This document shows, one piece after another, positions 17,015 to 27,738 of a stretch of 64,000 bases of DNA. Location of the stretch: positions 16,903 through 80,902 of the forward strand of contig JAHBYV010000018.1 in NCBI GenBank assembly GCA_019635795.1. The letters are read 5' to 3'. Origin of the DNA: Rhizobiaceae bacterium. Its GTDB lineage: Bacteria > Pseudomonadota > Alphaproteobacteria > Rhizobiales > Rhizobiaceae. Position 1 is the stretch's first letter, and every line of letters begins with the position of its first letter. The notes under the pieces were generated by a model. That model saw nothing but the letters and a program-made list of their open reading frames with translations, made no database searches and was not told where the DNA came from. Both the position numbers and the translations under genes were made by a program.

Positions 17015-20000
17015 TTAAAAATACTCCTGCAGTCGCCTCACCTCAAGGCTGCCCGCCTTCAATGCAGCAATTGCTTCGGCGGCGGCGGCCATGCCCGCTA
17101 AGGTTGTATAGTACGGAACCTTCTGCATCAGAGTTGCGCGGCGCAGGGACTTGGAGTCCGAAACCGCCTTCTGTCCGTCGGTCGTGTTGAACACCAGATG
17201 CACCTGACGGTTGCGGATCGCGTCCTCAATGTGCGGACGGCCTTCCAGAACCTTGTTCACCTTTTCAGCGGCCACGCCGTTTTCGGCGAGATAGCGCTGC
17301 GTGCCGCCTGTTGCCAGTATGCGGAAGCCGAGGTCGGCCAGACGCTTGATGGAAGGCAGGACGCCTTCCTTGTCTTCATCGCGCACCGACACAAACACCG
17401 TGCCCGAACGGGGCAGATCTATTCCCGCGCCGAGCTGGCTTTTGGCGAAGGCTAGTGCAAAGTCGGTGTCCAGACCCATGACCTCGCCGGTCGATTTCAT
17501 TTCCGGCCCCAGCAGCGTGTCTACACCGGGGAAGCGGGCGAATGGGAACACGGCTTCCTTCACCGCTATGTGCTTGAGCGCGGTCGCGTCCACCTTCTTT
17601 CCGTAATGCGCAAAGGCTGCGTCCAGCGATTCACCGGCCATTATCCGCGCTGCGATCTTGGCAATCGGGCGGCCTATGGCCTTGGCAACAAATGGCACCG
17701 TGCGGCTTGCGCGCGGGTTCACTTCCAGCACGTAAATCTGGCCATCCTTGATGGCGAACTGAACGTTCATCAACCCGCCGACCTTCAGCGCCAGCGCCAT
17801 TGCCTTGGCCTGCCGCTCCAACTCGGCCACCATTTCAGTGTCCAGTGTATAGGCGGGCAGGGAACACGCGGAATCGCCGGAATGGATGCCCGCTTCTTCT
17901 ATGTGCTGCATCACGCCCGCGACATAGTTCGAAGTGCCATCCGACAGGCAGTCCACATCCACCTCGATTGCGCCGGACAGATATGAGTCAAACAGCAGCG
18001 GGTTCTTGCCCAGCAGCGTGTTGATCTGGCCCGTCTTGTCGTTCGGATATTTCTGCTTGATGTCTTCCGGCACCAGCCCCGGAACCGTGTCCAGCAGATA
18101 GGTCTGCAACTGGCTCTCGTCGTGAATGATCTGCATCGCGCGGCCGCCCAGAACATAAGACGGGCGAACAACCAGCGGGAAGCCAAGCTCGCTGGCGACA
18201 GTGCGCGCCTGTTCCACCGAATAGGCAATGCCGTTTTTCGGCTGGGTCAGCCCAAGCTTGCTCAGCAGCTTCTGGAAGCGGTCGCGGTCTTCCGCAAGGT
18301 CGATCGCGTCCGGCGACGTTCCCAATATCGGAATGCCCGCCTTTTCCAGCGCATCAGCCAGTTTCAGCGGCGTCTGGCCGCCAAACTGCACGATGACGCC
18401 GTGCAACGTGCCCTTTGCCTGTTCGGCACGCAGGATTTCCAGAACATCTTCCGCCGTCAACGGCTCGAAATAGAGACGGTCTGACGTGTCATAGTCGGTT
18501 GAAACCGTTTCCGGGTTACAGTTGACCATGATCGCTTCATAGTCTGCCTCGCGCAGCGCGAAGGCTGCATGGCAGCAGCAATAATCGAACTCGATGCCCT
18601 GACCAATGCGGTTCGGACCGCCGCCGAGGATCACGACCTTCTTGCGGTCGGAAACCTGAGCCTCGTCGTCCAGCGCGCCCGCAAACGGAACCTCATAGGT
18701 CGAATACATATAGGCTGTGGGCGAGGCGAATTCTGCAGCGCATGTGTCTATGCGCTTGAACACGGGGTGGACGTCGAGCTTCTGGCGCGCGGCGCGCACC
18801 GTGTCCGCATCGCCGCCCGTGAGCGAGCCAAGGCGCGCATCGGAAAAGCCCATAGCCTTCAACATGCGCAGATTCGTGGCGTCCTGCGGCAATCCATGCT
18901 CGCGAATGCGCTCTTCCATCGCAATGATGCCGGCGATCTGTTCCAGGAACCACGGGTCGATCCGGCACATCTGATGCACGTCTTCCAGCGAGGTGCCCAT
19001 GCGTATGGCTTGCGCCACCATGCGCAGCCGGTCAGGCGTTGGCGTGCCGAGCGCGGCGCGGATCGCATTCTTGTCCTCGCCCTGTCCAAGGCCCGGAATC
19101 TCGATCTCATCAAGACCGGTCAGGCCGGTTTCCAGACCACGCAGAGCCTTCTGCAACGACTCCTGAAACGTGCGGCCAATCGCCATGACTTCGCCAACCG
19201 ACTTCATGGCAGTTGTCAGAACCGGCTCGGCTCCGGGGAATTTCTCGAATGCAAAGCGCGGGATCTTGGTGACAACATAGTCAATCGACGGCTCGAAGCT
19301 GGCAGGCGTCGCGCCCCCGGTAATGTCGTTTTCCAGCTCGTCCAGCGTATAGCCGACGGCAAGCTTCGCCGCGATCTTGGCAATGGGAAAGCCGGTGGCT
19401 TTCGATGCCAGAGCCGATGAGCGCGACACGCGCGGGTTCATCTCGATGACAACCAGACGGCCATCTGCCGGATTTACCGCGAATTGCACGTTCGAACCGC
19501 CGGTTTCAACGCCGATCTCGCGCAACACTGCAATCGAGGCGTTGCGCATGATCTGGTATTCCTTGTCCGTCAGCGTGAGGGCAGGGGCGACGGTTATGGA
19601 GTCGCCCGTGTGCACGCCCATAGGATCAATGTTCTCGATGGAGCAGACGATGATGCAGTTGTCCGCCTTGTCGCGAACAACTTCCATCTCATATTCCTTC
19701 CAGCCCAGAACGCTTTCTTCAATCAGCACTTCCGTTGTCGGCGAAGCGTCCAGCCCCGACTGCACAATGTCGAAGAATTCAGCGCGGTTATAGGCAATGC
19801 CGCCGCCTGTGCCGCCCATCGTGAAAGATGGGCGAATAATCGCGGGCAAGCCGACATGATCCAGCGCCTGCGCGGCGACGGCCATTGCGTGCCCTATGTA
19901 GCGCTGCTTGCGGTCCGTTTCGCCAAGGTTCCAGCGGGTTTCCAGCGCGTCCAGCGCAGCGTCGAGGTCTGCCGGGTTTTCGGCCTTCAGCTTGGCGCGC

Positions 20001-20494
20001 TCGGCCTCATGCATCTTGCGGTCGGCGTCTTTCACCTCTGTCGCGTTTGCCAGCATGGAGCGCGGGGTTTCCAGCCCGATCTTCGCCATCGCCTCGCGGA
20101 ACAGCGCGCGGTCTTCCGCCTTGTCAATTGCCTCGGCGTTGGCGCCGATCATTTCCACGTTGTAGCGGTCAAGCACACCCATGCGGCGCAGCGAAAGCGC
20201 GGTGTTCAGCGCGGTCTGGCCGCCCATGGTCGGCAGCAGCGCATCGGGGCGCTCGCGCGCAATGATCTTGGCAACAACTTCCGGCGTGATTGGTTCGATA
20301 TAGGTCGCATCGGCCAGTTCCGGGTCCGTCATGATCGTTGCGGGGTTGGAATTGACCAGAATGACGCGATAGCCCTCTTCGCGCAGCGCCTTGCATGCCT
20401 GCGTTCCGGAATAATCGAACTCGCAAGCCTGGCCGATAACAATCGGTCCCGCGCCGATGATCAGAATGGACTTGATGTCGGTGCGCTTTGGCAT
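17015..20494 (-). CDS. carB: Carbamoyl-phosphate synthase large subunit
   Basis: CarB makes carbamoyl phosphate for arginine and pyrimidine synthesis, using ammonia from CarA. The 1159-residue protein has two ATP-grasp halves, each opening with a Rossmann motif ([21 protein letters not shown] and [21 protein letters not shown]) and containing [11 protein letters not shown] or [10 protein letters not shown], and ends with the MGS-like allosteric domain ([16 protein letters not shown] ... [11 protein letters not shown]). It is slightly longer than E. coli CarB, as usual in Rhizobiales. carA lies 3.3 kb away on the same strand, separated by four genes, so the two are not one operon here. Confidence 0.98.
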   Translation of the reverse strand: MPKRTDIKSILIIGAGPIVIGQACEFDYSGTQACKALREEGYRVILVNSNPATIMTDPELADATYIEPITPEVVAKIIARERPDALLPTMGGQTALNTALSLRRMGVLDRYNVEMIGANAEAIDKAEDRALFREAMAKIGLETPRSMLANATEVKDADRKMHEAERAKLKAENPADLDAALDALETRWNLGETDRKQRYIGHAMAVAAQALDHVGLPAIIRPSFTMGGTGGGIAYNRAEFFDIVQSGLDASPTTEVLIEESVLGWKEYEMEVVRDKADNCIIVCSIENIDPMGVHTGDSITVAPALTLTDKEYQIMRNASIAVLREIGVETGGSNVQFAVNPADGRLVVIEMNPRVSRSSALASKATGFPIAKIAAKLAVGYTLDELENDITGGATPASFEPSIDYVVTKIPRFAFEKFPGAEPVLTTAMKSVGEVMAIGRTFQESLQKALRGLETGLTGLDEIEIPGLGQGEDKNAIRAALGTPTPDRLRMVAQAIRMGTSLEDVHQMCRIDPWFLEQIAGIIAMEERIREHGLPQDATNLRMLKAMGFSDARLGSLTGGDADTVRAARQKLDVHPVFKRIDTCAAEFASPTAYMYSTYEVPFAGALDDEAQVSDRKKVVILGGGPNRIGQGIEFDYCCCHAAFALREADYEAIMVNCNPETVSTDYDTSDRLYFEPLTAEDVLEILRAEQAKGTLHGVIVQFGGQTPLKLADALEKAGIPILGTSPDAIDLAEDRDRFQKLLSKLGLTQPKNGIAYSVEQARTVASELGFPLVVRPSYVLGGRAMQIIHDESQLQTYLLDTVPGLVPEDIKQKYPNDKTGQINTLLGKNPLLFDSYLSGAIEVDVDCLSDGTSNYVAGVMQHIEEAGIHSGDSACSLPAYTLDTEMVAELERQAKAMALALKVGGLMNVQFAIKDGQIYVLEVNPRASRTVPFVAKAIGRPIAKIAARIMAGESLDAAFAHYGKKVDATALKHIAVKEAVFPFARFPGVDTLLGPEMKSTGEVMGLDTDFALAFAKSQLGAGIDLPRSGTVFVSVRDEDKEGVLPSIKRLADLGFRILATGGTQRYLAENGVAAEKVNKVLEGRPHIEDAIRNRQVHLVFNTTDGQKAVSDSKSLRRATLMQKVPYYTTLAGMAAAAEAIAALKAGSLEVRRLQEYF

Positions 20495-20652
20495 TCGGTT
20501 ATCCGTTTCATGGGCTTGCGCGAAAGAACGGCGCGGGTATGGCCCGTCCGGCTCGCAAGCAATATCTACTGTCAGGCTAGACGCGGCTTATAGGGGAGGA
20601 GTCGCCGAAGGGGAAGGCCGCAAATGCGCTTTTCCGTGAATGGTTTGTCGCG

Positions 20653-21033
20653 CTATTGCGCCGCCCCTTCATTATCACCCTCTGTTGAGGGCATTTCCTC
20701 GATACCGCCGGTTGTAGCCTCGATCAAATAGCGGGCGGCGGTCCAGCCCATGATCCGGGGATCGTCAACCGATTGAACCTTGCACCAGCTAACTCCGCTC
20801 ACATCCGCGCAGCCGAGATTCAAAAAGCGCGCCCCGTTTTCGAACCGCGCTATGACAAGCCCCCCGACGGACGCGTTGGCGCGAATGTTCAACAGATCAT
20901 TCGGCGCAATGCCCGTCACTTCAACGATTGAGGAATCAGGCGCGGCAGTCTGCGCACCTGCTGACACTGTGGTCAGCAGGAGCAGTGAAAGCAGGGCCGG
21001 GAAGGCATGTGGTCTGGTCAATTTGAATCGCAC
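20653..21033 (-). CDS. Secreted bacterial SH3-domain protein
   Basis: The 126-residue protein carries a Sec signal peptide (MRFKLTRPHAFPALLSLLLLTTVSAGAQ) and one SH3_3 domain (about residues 36-105: NDLLNIRANASVGGLVIARFENGARF ... WCKVQSVDDPRIMGWTAARYL). Such domains bind cell-wall peptides or partner proteins in the periplasm. It lies between carB and mntH on the same strand with its own spacing. The tail is short and acidic. No enzyme domain is attached. Confidence 0.85.
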   Translation of the reverse strand: MRFKLTRPHAFPALLSLLLLTTVSAGAQTAAPDSSIVEVTGIAPNDLLNIRANASVGGLVIARFENGARFLNLGCADVSGVSWCKVQSVDDPRIMGWTAARYLIEATTGGIEEMPSTEGDNEGAAQ

Positions 21034-21098
21034 AACTCAGAATTGCACAGAGTTTGGCGAAACTTCCAGACCGATTTTTGGCTAAGGTCGATTGCACC

Positions 21099-22448
21099 CT
21101 ATTGAAAGAAGAAATCGAACAGCAATTTGACGTTCAACAGCGCAATGACGATGGCAATGAACATCGCAATCGCAGTTAGCCAGCGAGGCGCGACCAGTGC
21201 GCCCATTTTTGATCTTGAGGCCGTAAATAGCACCAGAGGGAATACGGCGAAGGATAGCTGAAGCGAGAGCACAACCTGCGTTAAAATTAGCAGATGCGCC
21301 GTGCCCGCATCACCATACCAGATGGTAACCCCGGCAGCCGGTACGATGGCAATGGCGCGGGTAATAAGGCGGCGCAGCCACGGCGCAAGCCGAAGGTTGA
21401 GGAAACCTTCCATGACGATCTGACCGGCGAGTGTTGCCGTAACGGTTGAGTTCAGGCCGCAGCACAGCAGGGCAATGCCGAAGAGCGCAGGGGCAATTGC
21501 GGCTCCAAGGAGTGGCGAAAGTAGCGCGTGAGCCTCACCAAGCTCGACGATTTCAGTATTGCCGGTTGTGTGGAACGCTGCGGCCGCGAGGATCAGTATC
21601 GAGGCGTTGATCAGCAGCGCAAACATGAGCGCGACGGTCGAATCGATTGTCGCAAATTTCAGCGCCTCATGTTTCTCCGCGTCCGATTTGCCGTATGCCC
21701 GCGTTTGCACAATGCCCGAATGCAGGTACAGATTGTGCGGCATTACGGTGGCGCCGAGAATGCCAAGCGCCAGATACAGCATATTCGGGTTGGTCACGAT
21801 TTCTGTCGTGGGTGCAAATCCACGGATAACATCGCCCCAGTTTGGATCGGCAAGAGCAATTTGCAGGGCGAAGCAAACCGCAATGACGCCGAGCAGAACG
21901 ATAATAAAGGCTTCGACCCATCGAAAGCCGAGCTTTTGCAGATAAAGGATCAGGAATACATCAAGCGCGGTGATGATAACGCCAATCTCAAGCGGTATGC
22001 CGAACAGGAGATTGAGGCCGATGGCCGTGCCGATGACTTCCGCAATATCGGTGGCGATGATCGCGATTTCTGCCAGTGCCCAAAGCACCATGGATACAGG
22101 CTTTGAATAGGCATCGCGGCAAGCCTGTGCCAAATCTCGACCGGAGCCTATGGCCAGACGCGCGCAAAGCGCCTGCAATATGATTGCCATGATGTTGGAA
22201 ACCAGCGCGACAACCAGCAGCGTGTAACCAAACTGTGCGCCGCCGGCGATAGACGTGGCCCAGTTGCCGGGGTCCATGTAGCCCACGGCAACCAGATAGC
22301 CGGGGCCGAAGAACGCCAGAGCGCGCTTCCAGGATGGACCACGCTTTGCGACTTTGATCGTGCCATGAACATCGGACAACGACGCACCCCCGCGAGGCCG
22401 TATCCAGCCACGAGCGTCTCCGCTTTTGGCAATCGAACCGAGATCCAT
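21099..22448 (-). CDS. mntH: Nramp-type Mn(II)/H+ symporter MntH
   Basis: MntH imports manganese across the inner membrane. The 449-residue protein has about 11 membrane segments. The Nramp motifs are visible: DPGNWATS in TM1 and [13 protein letters not shown] in TM6, which together bind the metal. The ATG at 22448 ([14 protein letters not shown]) is chosen; the frame can begin at a TTG five codons earlier. Two inverted repeats resembling manganese-responsive Mur sites lie 24-67 bp upstream, so repression by Mur with manganese is likely. In Brucella, MntH is the main Mn importer and matters for oxidative-stress survival. Confidence 0.95.
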   Translation of the reverse strand: MDLGSIAKSGDARGWIRPRGGASLSDVHGTIKVAKRGPSWKRALAFFGPGYLVAVGYMDPGNWATSIAGGAQFGYTLLVVALVSNIMAIILQALCARLAIGSGRDLAQACRDAYSKPVSMVLWALAEIAIIATDIAEVIGTAIGLNLLFGIPLEIGVIITALDVFLILYLQKLGFRWVEAFIIVLLGVIAVCFALQIALADPNWGDVIRGFAPTTEIVTNPNMLYLALGILGATVMPHNLYLHSGIVQTRAYGKSDAEKHEALKFATIDSTVALMFALLINASILILAAAAFHTTGNTEIVELGEAHALLSPLLGAAIAPALFGIALLCCGLNSTVTATLAGQIVMEGFLNLRLAPWLRRLITRAIAIVPAAGVTIWYGDAGTAHLLILTQVVLSLQLSFAVFPLVLFTASRSKMGALVAPRWLTAIAMFIAIVIALLNVKLLFDFFFQ

Positions 22449-22471
22449 GAAGCATTTCCCCAATCATGCAA

Positions 22472-22515
22472 TTGCAAATTGTTCGCAACAGTACCTTATT
22501 GCAAATGATTTGCAA
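22472..22515 (-). promoter_or_regulatory. Two Mur/Fur-type operator palindromes upstream of mntH
   Basis: TTGCAAATGATTTGCAA (22499-22515) is a perfect 8-1-8 palindrome. A second copy, TTGCAAATTGTTCGCAA (22472-22488), has two mismatches. The spacing from centre to centre is 27 bp. The sequence matches the pattern known for Mur (manganese uptake regulator) sites before mntH in Rhizobiales. The exact regulator is inferred. Confidence 0.8.
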
Positions 22516-22588
22516 GTGAAAATGGAACTGCGGGCATTAAACTTCGTTATCCGCTGCCGGCGAGAAGGTTTCGGAGCAGGAGGATTGC

Positions 22589-22777
22589 ATGAAAGAAACG
22601 AGCAAAACGCAGAGCGCCGCGGGAAAAGCGGCGGCTGAAGGGCTGAAACGCAGCGCCAGGAAAGAAGAGCGCAAGGTGGAAGCGCAGAAAGGCTCGCCGC
22701 TGAAAAAGGGCGAGGAAAGATTTGAGGAACGGTCAAAGAGTTCTGACGGAAAGAGCGCAGGCACCAAGCAGCGCTGA
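22589..22777 (+). CDS. Small, highly charged, probably disordered protein
   Basis: The 62-residue product is made almost entirely of Lys, Glu, Arg, Ser, Ala and Gly (MKETSKTQSAAGKAAAEGLK ... SAGTKQR), with no hydrophobic core, so it is expected to be disordered or to bind nucleic acid or protein. Evidence that it is real is a strong GGAGGA ribosome binding site 7 nt before the ATG and its position between mntH and the zinc peptidase with no competing frame. I do not know a function. Confidence 0.65.
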   Translation: MKETSKTQSAAGKAAAEGLKRSARKEERKVEAQKGSPLKKGEERFEERSKSSDGKSAGTKQR

Positions 22778-22871
22778 CAGGCGTAGAATATTTGTGACTT
22801 CAACTTTGGATTGAGATAACACAAGCTCCTGAAGGGACTTGTGGAACGCCGCATTTAAAGAGGGATTGCCA

Positions 22872-23780
22872 ATGCGCTGGAGAGGCCGTCGCCAGAGCGA
22901 CAATATTGAGGATGTGCGTGGTCAAGGGGGCGGGTTTGGTTTCCCCGGTGGCGGCGGTCGTGTTCGTATTCCAATTGGCGGGCGCGCCGGCGGTGGCGGT
23001 CTGTCAGGCATTATAATTCTGGTGGTTCTGTTTTTTGCCCTGCGGGCATGTGGCATTGATCCGATGCAAATCCTGACCGGGGATGGCGGATCGCTTGTGC
23101 CCAATACCCAAATAACCGAAGACCAGCAAAGCCCCGGCGCTTCAGATGAGATGAAGCAATTTGTGTCTACAGTGCTGGCTGAGACCGAAGACACATGGAA
23201 GGGCATTTTCGAGGCTGAAGGGGCAAGCTATTCCAATCCGAGGCTGGTCATGTTCAGCGGGCAGGTTCGCTCGGCGTGCGGATTTGCTTCGGCTGCCTCA
23301 GGGCCGTTTTATTGTCCGAACGACCAGAAGATCTATCTCGATACGTCCTTCTTCAATCAGCTTTCGCAGAAGTTTGGAGCATCTGGCGATTTCGCACAGG
23401 CATATGTAATCGCGCATGAGGTGGGCCACCATGTGCAGAACCTTATTGGCGTGCTGCCAAAATTCAACGAGATGCGCCAGCGTATGAGCGAGACAGAATC
23501 CAACCAGATGTCTGTTCGCGTTGAATTGCAGGCCGATTGCTTTGCTGGCGTTTGGGCGCACTACACGGCGCAGAAGGGCCTGCTGGAGCAGGGCGACCCG
23601 GAAGAAGCTCTCAACGCCGCCCGCCAGATCGGCGATGATACGCTGCAAAAGCGTATGCAGGGCTATGTCGTGCCCGAAAGCTTCAACCACGGCACTTCGC
23701 AGCAGCGGCAGACATGGTTTGCCCGCGGCTTCAAAAGCGGCAAGCTTTCAGACTGCGATACCTTTAGCGGTCCGGTTTGA
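22872..23780 (+). CDS. YpfJ-type neutral zinc metallopeptidase, membrane anchored
   Basis: The 302-residue protein has a Gly-rich N terminus, one membrane segment (GIIILVVLFFALRACGI, about residues 48-64) and a zincin domain with the HExxH site IAHEVGHHVQN, followed by a downstream Glu-containing helix (ELQADCFAGVWAHY) that would supply the third zinc ligand. This matches the YpfJ/neutral zinc metallopeptidase family (PF04228). Substrates are unknown. The start at 22872 (MRWRGRRQSDN) is the family start; the open frame extends 11 codons upstream. It is convergent with carA. Confidence 0.93.
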   Translation: MRWRGRRQSDNIEDVRGQGGGFGFPGGGGRVRIPIGGRAGGGGLSGIIILVVLFFALRACGIDPMQILTGDGGSLVPNTQITEDQQSPGASDEMKQFVSTVLAETEDTWKGIFEAEGASYSNPRLVMFSGQVRSACGFASAASGPFYCPNDQKIYLDTSFFNQLSQKFGASGDFAQAYVIAHEVGHHVQNLIGVLPKFNEMRQRMSETESNQMSVRVELQADCFAGVWAHYTAQKGLLEQGDPEEALNAARQIGDDTLQKRMQGYVVPESFNHGTSQQRQTWFARGFKSGKLSDCDTFSGPV

Positions 23781-23813
23781 ACTATCGGGAATGAGCCTGC
23801 TGGCTGGACGGGG

Positions 23814-25022
23814 TCAGGCCCGCTCAGCCAGCGCTGGTTCGCCCTTGCGTTCCTTGATAAGGTTCACGAAGCGACGGAACAGATAATGCGAATCCTGCGG
23901 CCCAGGCGATGCTTCAGGGTGATGCTGCACTGAAAATACTGGCTTGCCAGTCAGCGCCAACCCGCAATTTGATCCATCGAAGAGCGAAATGTGAGTCTCT
24001 TCAACGCCTTCCGGCAAAGACTTCGAATCTACCGCAAAGCCGTGATTCATTGATACGATCTCCACCTTGCCGGTGGTGTGGTCCTTCACCGGGTGGTTTG
24101 CACCGTGGTGGCCCTGATGCATTTTCTCTGTTTTGCCGCCAAGCGCGAGCGCGAGCATCTGGTGTCCGAGACAAATACCGAAGATCGGCAATTCCGTCTT
24201 GAGCAGCTTCTGGATTTCGGGGACAGCATATTCGCCGGTTGCTTCCGGGTCTCCGGGTCCGTTTGACAGGAAAACCCCATCCGGCTGCATGGCAAGAATA
24301 TCTTCAGCCGGTGTTTTGGCTGGAACGACCGTCACTTTTGCACCCAGGCCGGATAGAAGGCGAAGAATATTGCGCTTCACACCATAATCCACTGCCACGA
24401 CATGCATGGTTGGCGCGCTTTGCTCGCCATAGCCTTCACCCCAGACCCACGGCGTCTCGCTCCATGTGGATGTCTGGCCGGAGGTGACTTCCTTTGCGAG
24501 GTCAAGCCCGACCAGGCCGGACCAGGCAGCGGCCTTGCGCTTCAAATCCTCGATATCAAAAATGCCGTCGGGCGAATGCGCAATTGCCGCGTTTGGCGCG
24601 CCATTGCGACGAATGGCTGCTGTCAGCGCGCGCGTATCGACGCCGCTCAGGCCAATTATGCCGCGCCGCTTCAGCCACTGGTCAAAGTGCATGTGCGATC
24701 GGTAGCTTGACGGATCGGTGATTGCCGCCTTGAAAACCGCGCCTACAGCGCCAGCTCGTGCGGCAGGATGCAAGTCTTCAATATCTTCTTCGTTCGTGCC
24801 GACATTTCCGATGTGTGGAAACGTGAAGGTCACAATCTGCCCTGCGTAAGAGGGGTCAGTCAGAATCTCTTCATAGCCGGTCAGTGCCGTATTGAAGCAA
24901 ACTTCGGCAACGGTCGTGCCAGTAGCGCCGAGGCCGCGCCCTTCAATTACCGTGCCATCGGCAAGCACCAGAAGCGCGGTCGGCTTTTCAATTGTCCAGG
25001 GGGCTGTGGCCATAACATTCAA
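23814..25022 (-). CDS. carA: Carbamoyl-phosphate synthase small (glutaminase) subunit
   Basis: CarA hydrolyses glutamine and channels ammonia to CarB. The 402-residue protein has the N-terminal CarA domain (ALLVLADGTVIEGRGLGATG, YEEILTDPSYAGQIVTFT) and a C-terminal class I amidotransferase domain with the nucleophile in FGICLGHQMLALALGG and the catalytic His-Glu in VQHHPEASPGP. An internal ATG three codons in (25013) is an equally good start. It is divergent from yqeY with a 270-bp gap that should hold both promoters; I see no riboswitch or attenuator there. Confidence 0.97.
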   Translation of the reverse strand: MNVMATAPWTIEKPTALLVLADGTVIEGRGLGATGTTVAEVCFNTALTGYEEILTDPSYAGQIVTFTFPHIGNVGTNEEDIEDLHPAARAGAVGAVFKAAITDPSSYRSHMHFDQWLKRRGIIGLSGVDTRALTAAIRRNGAPNAAIAHSPDGIFDIEDLKRKAAAWSGLVGLDLAKEVTSGQTSTWSETPWVWGEGYGEQSAPTMHVVAVDYGVKRNILRLLSGLGAKVTVVPAKTPAEDILAMQPDGVFLSNGPGDPEATGEYAVPEIQKLLKTELPIFGICLGHQMLALALGGKTEKMHQGHHGANHPVKDHTTGKVEIVSMNHGFAVDSKSLPEGVEETHISLFDGSNCGLALTGKPVFSVQHHPEASPGPQDSHYLFRRFVNLIKERKGEPALAERA

Positions 25023-25290
25023 TCCCGTTCCTGCAGGGGCATCACTTGCAAGCGCACCTAACGCGCGCCATATGAGGCAACGAGAATCGTCTGGACGTTT
25101 GTCCAGGCGCGACGTTGCTCAATTCCCGCAAGGCGCGGAAAATAGGTCAAGGGCGGTTGCCGGTCAATTGCTGGCAGGTGCCTTTCCTCGATTTATTTTC
25201 TTTAATGAAAACAATTGTTTGGGAATGCGTTTCCATTGCCTTGGGTAATGTGGGCAGCTATGATTGGAAAAGTTGACAGGAGTTTTTACC

Positions 25291-25740
25291 ATGCGCGACC
25301 AGATCGCCGAGGCGCTCAAGGCCGCCCTCAAGACGCAGGACAAGCGCCGCACAGGCACGCTGCGGCTCATTCAGGCTGCTATACAGGATCGTGATATCGC
25401 CCATCGCGGCGCAGGCAAGGATCCAGTCAGCGACGAGGAAATATTGCAGATCCTGAGCAAGATGGTGAAGCAGCGCGAAGAATCGGCAAAAGCTTTCGAG
25501 GATGGCGGACGCGCGGAGCTTGCCGCTCAGGAGCGCGATGAAATTTTGATCATTCGCGATTTTATGCCGAAGCAGATGGGGGATGATGCAGTTCAGCACG
25601 CTTGCCGGCAGGTGATCGAACAAATCGGCGCCGATGGCTTGCGCGACATGGGCAAGTGCATGGCCGTGCTTCGCGAAAAATATCCCGGCCAGATGGATTT
25701 CGGAAAGGCCAGCGGCCTTGTGAAAGACATGCTCAAATGA
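25291..25740 (+). CDS. GatB/YqeY domain protein
   Basis: The 149-residue protein is a stand-alone YqeY domain, related to the tail of the GatB amidotransferase subunit. It starts MRDQIAEALKAALKTQDKRR and contains the family blocks GTLRLIQAAIQDRDIA, EEILQILSKMVKQREESAKAF and DMGKCMAVLREKYPGQMDFG. It is presumed to bind tRNA, but its role is not settled. The ATG at 25291 has ACAGGAG upstream. The gene is regularly found beside carA or dnaG/rpoD in this order. Confidence 0.93.
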   Translation: MRDQIAEALKAALKTQDKRRTGTLRLIQAAIQDRDIAHRGAGKDPVSDEEILQILSKMVKQREESAKAFEDGGRAELAAQERDEILIIRDFMPKQMGDDAVQHACRQVIEQIGADGLRDMGKCMAVLREKYPGQMDFGKASGLVKDMLK

Positions 25741-25745
25741 ATTGA

Positions 25746-25772
25746 AGGGCGGCGGTTCCCCACCGCTGCCCT
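25746..25772 (+). terminator. Terminator between yqeY and the Na/Pi transporter gene
   Basis: AGGGCGGCGGT (25746-25756) pairs with ACCGCTGCCCT (25762-25772) around a 5-nt loop with one G-U pair, and CTTTGCTT follows. It lies between convergent genes and may serve both. Confidence 0.75.
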
Positions 25773-25784
25773 CTTTGCTTCGGT

Positions 25785-27446
25785 TCAGCCAGTCTTGAGG
25801 CGTGAGCCGCCCAGCATTCCGAGTTCTTCAAGAACCGGATAGGCCATCGAGGCGAGAAGCGAATTTATCTGTTTAAGATCGTTGATCGTATCCAGATGGA
25901 TGGTGCTGGTATCGACGCTTTTTACAGTGCCTTCGCGCAGCCGTTTGAAGTGGCTGGTGTTGGCTTCCTTTTCGAGATCGCGCAGACGGTCCTTCTCCAG
26001 TACCAGCTGGCGCGCAGATTGTGCATCTCGCGAAACAAGGATGTTGAAGCCCAGGCGGGCGTTCGCCAGAACCGCAGCGTGAAAATCGCGTAGCTCTTTC
26101 CAGCCCTGTTCCGTAAATTCGAGGCCGCGATCTGCCTTTTTGCGCACATGTACCAGCATGTTGCGCACGATAATATCGCCCACCTGTTCCAGCTTCACAC
26201 ATGCGCCAAGCAGTTCTTCACAGCGAAACATTTCGTCTTGCGAAAGATTGCGCTTCATCAATTTCGCCAGATACAGCTTTATGGCCTGATGCTTGCGGTC
26301 AACGCGGTCATCCAGCGCTGCCAGCGCATTTATGGCGTTTTCATCGGGCTTTTCATACAGTTCAAAAATCCGCTGGAGCATGATCTCGACCAGTTCGCAC
26401 AGGCGCACCACTTCGCGCGTGGCATTGCCAAGCGCCTGCATCGGCGTATCCAGTGCGCCTTCGTTCAACACGCTGAGTTCAACGACGTCCGGGTCGTCTG
26501 CACCGCCCCTTACGCCTGCAGTCGCAATACGTTCGGCCAGTTTGTAAACGAGCGGGCCGACAATCATGCCCACGATCGCGAGTGCTACGTTGAAAAGAAT
26601 GTGCCAGTTCAGCATTGCCGCTGTCGGCGTTTGCCCAAGGCGTTCGAACGGCAGGTCAATCAGCAGGATTGCAATGAGGCCCACCAAAGCTCCGAAGCCC
26701 CGCATTATGAGGTTTCCAACAGGCACGATGCGAGAGCGAGGGGGAGAGGCGCGTGACAGCATGACCGCGATCACCCCACCGCCGATGTTTGCGCCCAGAA
26801 CCAGAACAACGCCAAGATCAAGCGGGATGAGCCCGCGCTGCGCCAGTGCAGCAAACAGGAGCACGGCGGCAACGCTGGAGTGAAACAGCCATGTCATTAT
26901 CGCCGCAACGATGAACGCGGTGACCGGGTCGCCCGCGAGATACTGGACGATGACCGGAAGCAATGCGCTGTCGCGCAAAGGTTCGGATGCGTCACCAATC
27001 AGTTTCAAGGACAGGATCAGCAGGCCAATGCCTATCAGGATACGACCTATCTGAAGGGGCTTGGTTTTATCAGTCGCCATGAAAAGCGCTGTGCCCGCAA
27101 CCAGACAAAGGGGCGACAGGAAGCTGAGATTGAAGCTCAGCAACTTTGCAATCAGGGCAGAGCCAACATCCGCGCCTAGCGCAGCCAGCAAGCCGGATGT
27201 GCCGCCAACAATTCCCGAGCCAACAAAAGCACCCACGATCAAGGCGACAGCAGTGGCGCTTTGCAGACATATGGCCAGCACGCCGCCCGCGCCAACGGCG
27301 AGGAGCGGATTCTTCAAAACCCCGCGAAGGCGGTGCCGCAGCAAGTCTCCATAAGCGCGCTCGACCCCGGTGCGGACCATGCGGGTGGCATAAAGCAGAA
27401 GCGCAACAGCGCCAGCGAGGTGAAGAAGAACAATCGAACCGCTCAT
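25785..27446 (-). CDS. Na/Pi-cotransporter family protein with C-terminal PhoU domain
   Basis: The 553-residue protein has about nine membrane segments in two Na/Pi-cotransporter repeats, with the QSATAVALIVGAFVGSG and LFHSSVAAVLLFAALAQRG blocks that match the QSS-type signatures of the NptA family, then a cytoplasmic PhoU-like helical region (about residues 340-545: LDDRVDRKHQAIKLYLAKLM ... DTINDLKQINSLLASMAYPVL). It may carry phosphate with sodium or protect against excess phosphate. The start at 27446 (MSGSIVLLHLAG) has GGAGAGG upstream; the frame is open 39 codons farther without homology. Confidence 0.9.
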   Translation of the reverse strand: MSGSIVLLHLAGAVALLLYATRMVRTGVERAYGDLLRHRLRGVLKNPLLAVGAGGVLAICLQSATAVALIVGAFVGSGIVGGTSGLLAALGADVGSALIAKLLSFNLSFLSPLCLVAGTALFMATDKTKPLQIGRILIGIGLLILSLKLIGDASEPLRDSALLPVIVQYLAGDPVTAFIVAAIMTWLFHSSVAAVLLFAALAQRGLIPLDLGVVLVLGANIGGGVIAVMLSRASPPRSRIVPVGNLIMRGFGALVGLIAILLIDLPFERLGQTPTAAMLNWHILFNVALAIVGMIVGPLVYKLAERIATAGVRGGADDPDVVELSVLNEGALDTPMQALGNATREVVRLCELVEIMLQRIFELYEKPDENAINALAALDDRVDRKHQAIKLYLAKLMKRNLSQDEMFRCEELLGACVKLEQVGDIIVRNMLVHVRKKADRGLEFTEQGWKELRDFHAAVLANARLGFNILVSRDAQSARQLVLEKDRLRDLEKEANTSHFKRLREGTVKSVDTSTIHLDTINDLKQINSLLASMAYPVLEELGMLGGSRLKTG

Positions 27447-27738
27447 GCCAGCCTCTCCGGTCCGGCGCTGAGCTGCATGGTAGTCGCCCGCAATTTCGCG
27501 AATATTGACATGGTTCGAATCATTCTTCCGATAGGAATAGCATTTAGCCGGATAATGTTCCAATCAGGTTAAAGCATGAATTGGGAGTAACCTTCGTATC
27601 ATTGATTTGTCTCGGTGGCGATCTCTTCAAAAGTCGCGGTAACGTCTCGTTTTAGTTACATTTTTGTAATGCTGGTGTTCAGTTTCGGTTCATGCGGCGG
27701 GTCTTATTTCGTTGGGTGTCAACAACGAGGAGACACAC

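Noticed and set aside
18569-19420. Plus-strand 283-codon open frame
   Set aside because: Shadow of carB; GC-rich antisense frame with no start signal or homology.
19484-20593. Plus-strand 369-codon open frame
   Set aside because: Antisense of carB; composition rich in Arg/His as expected for a shadow frame.
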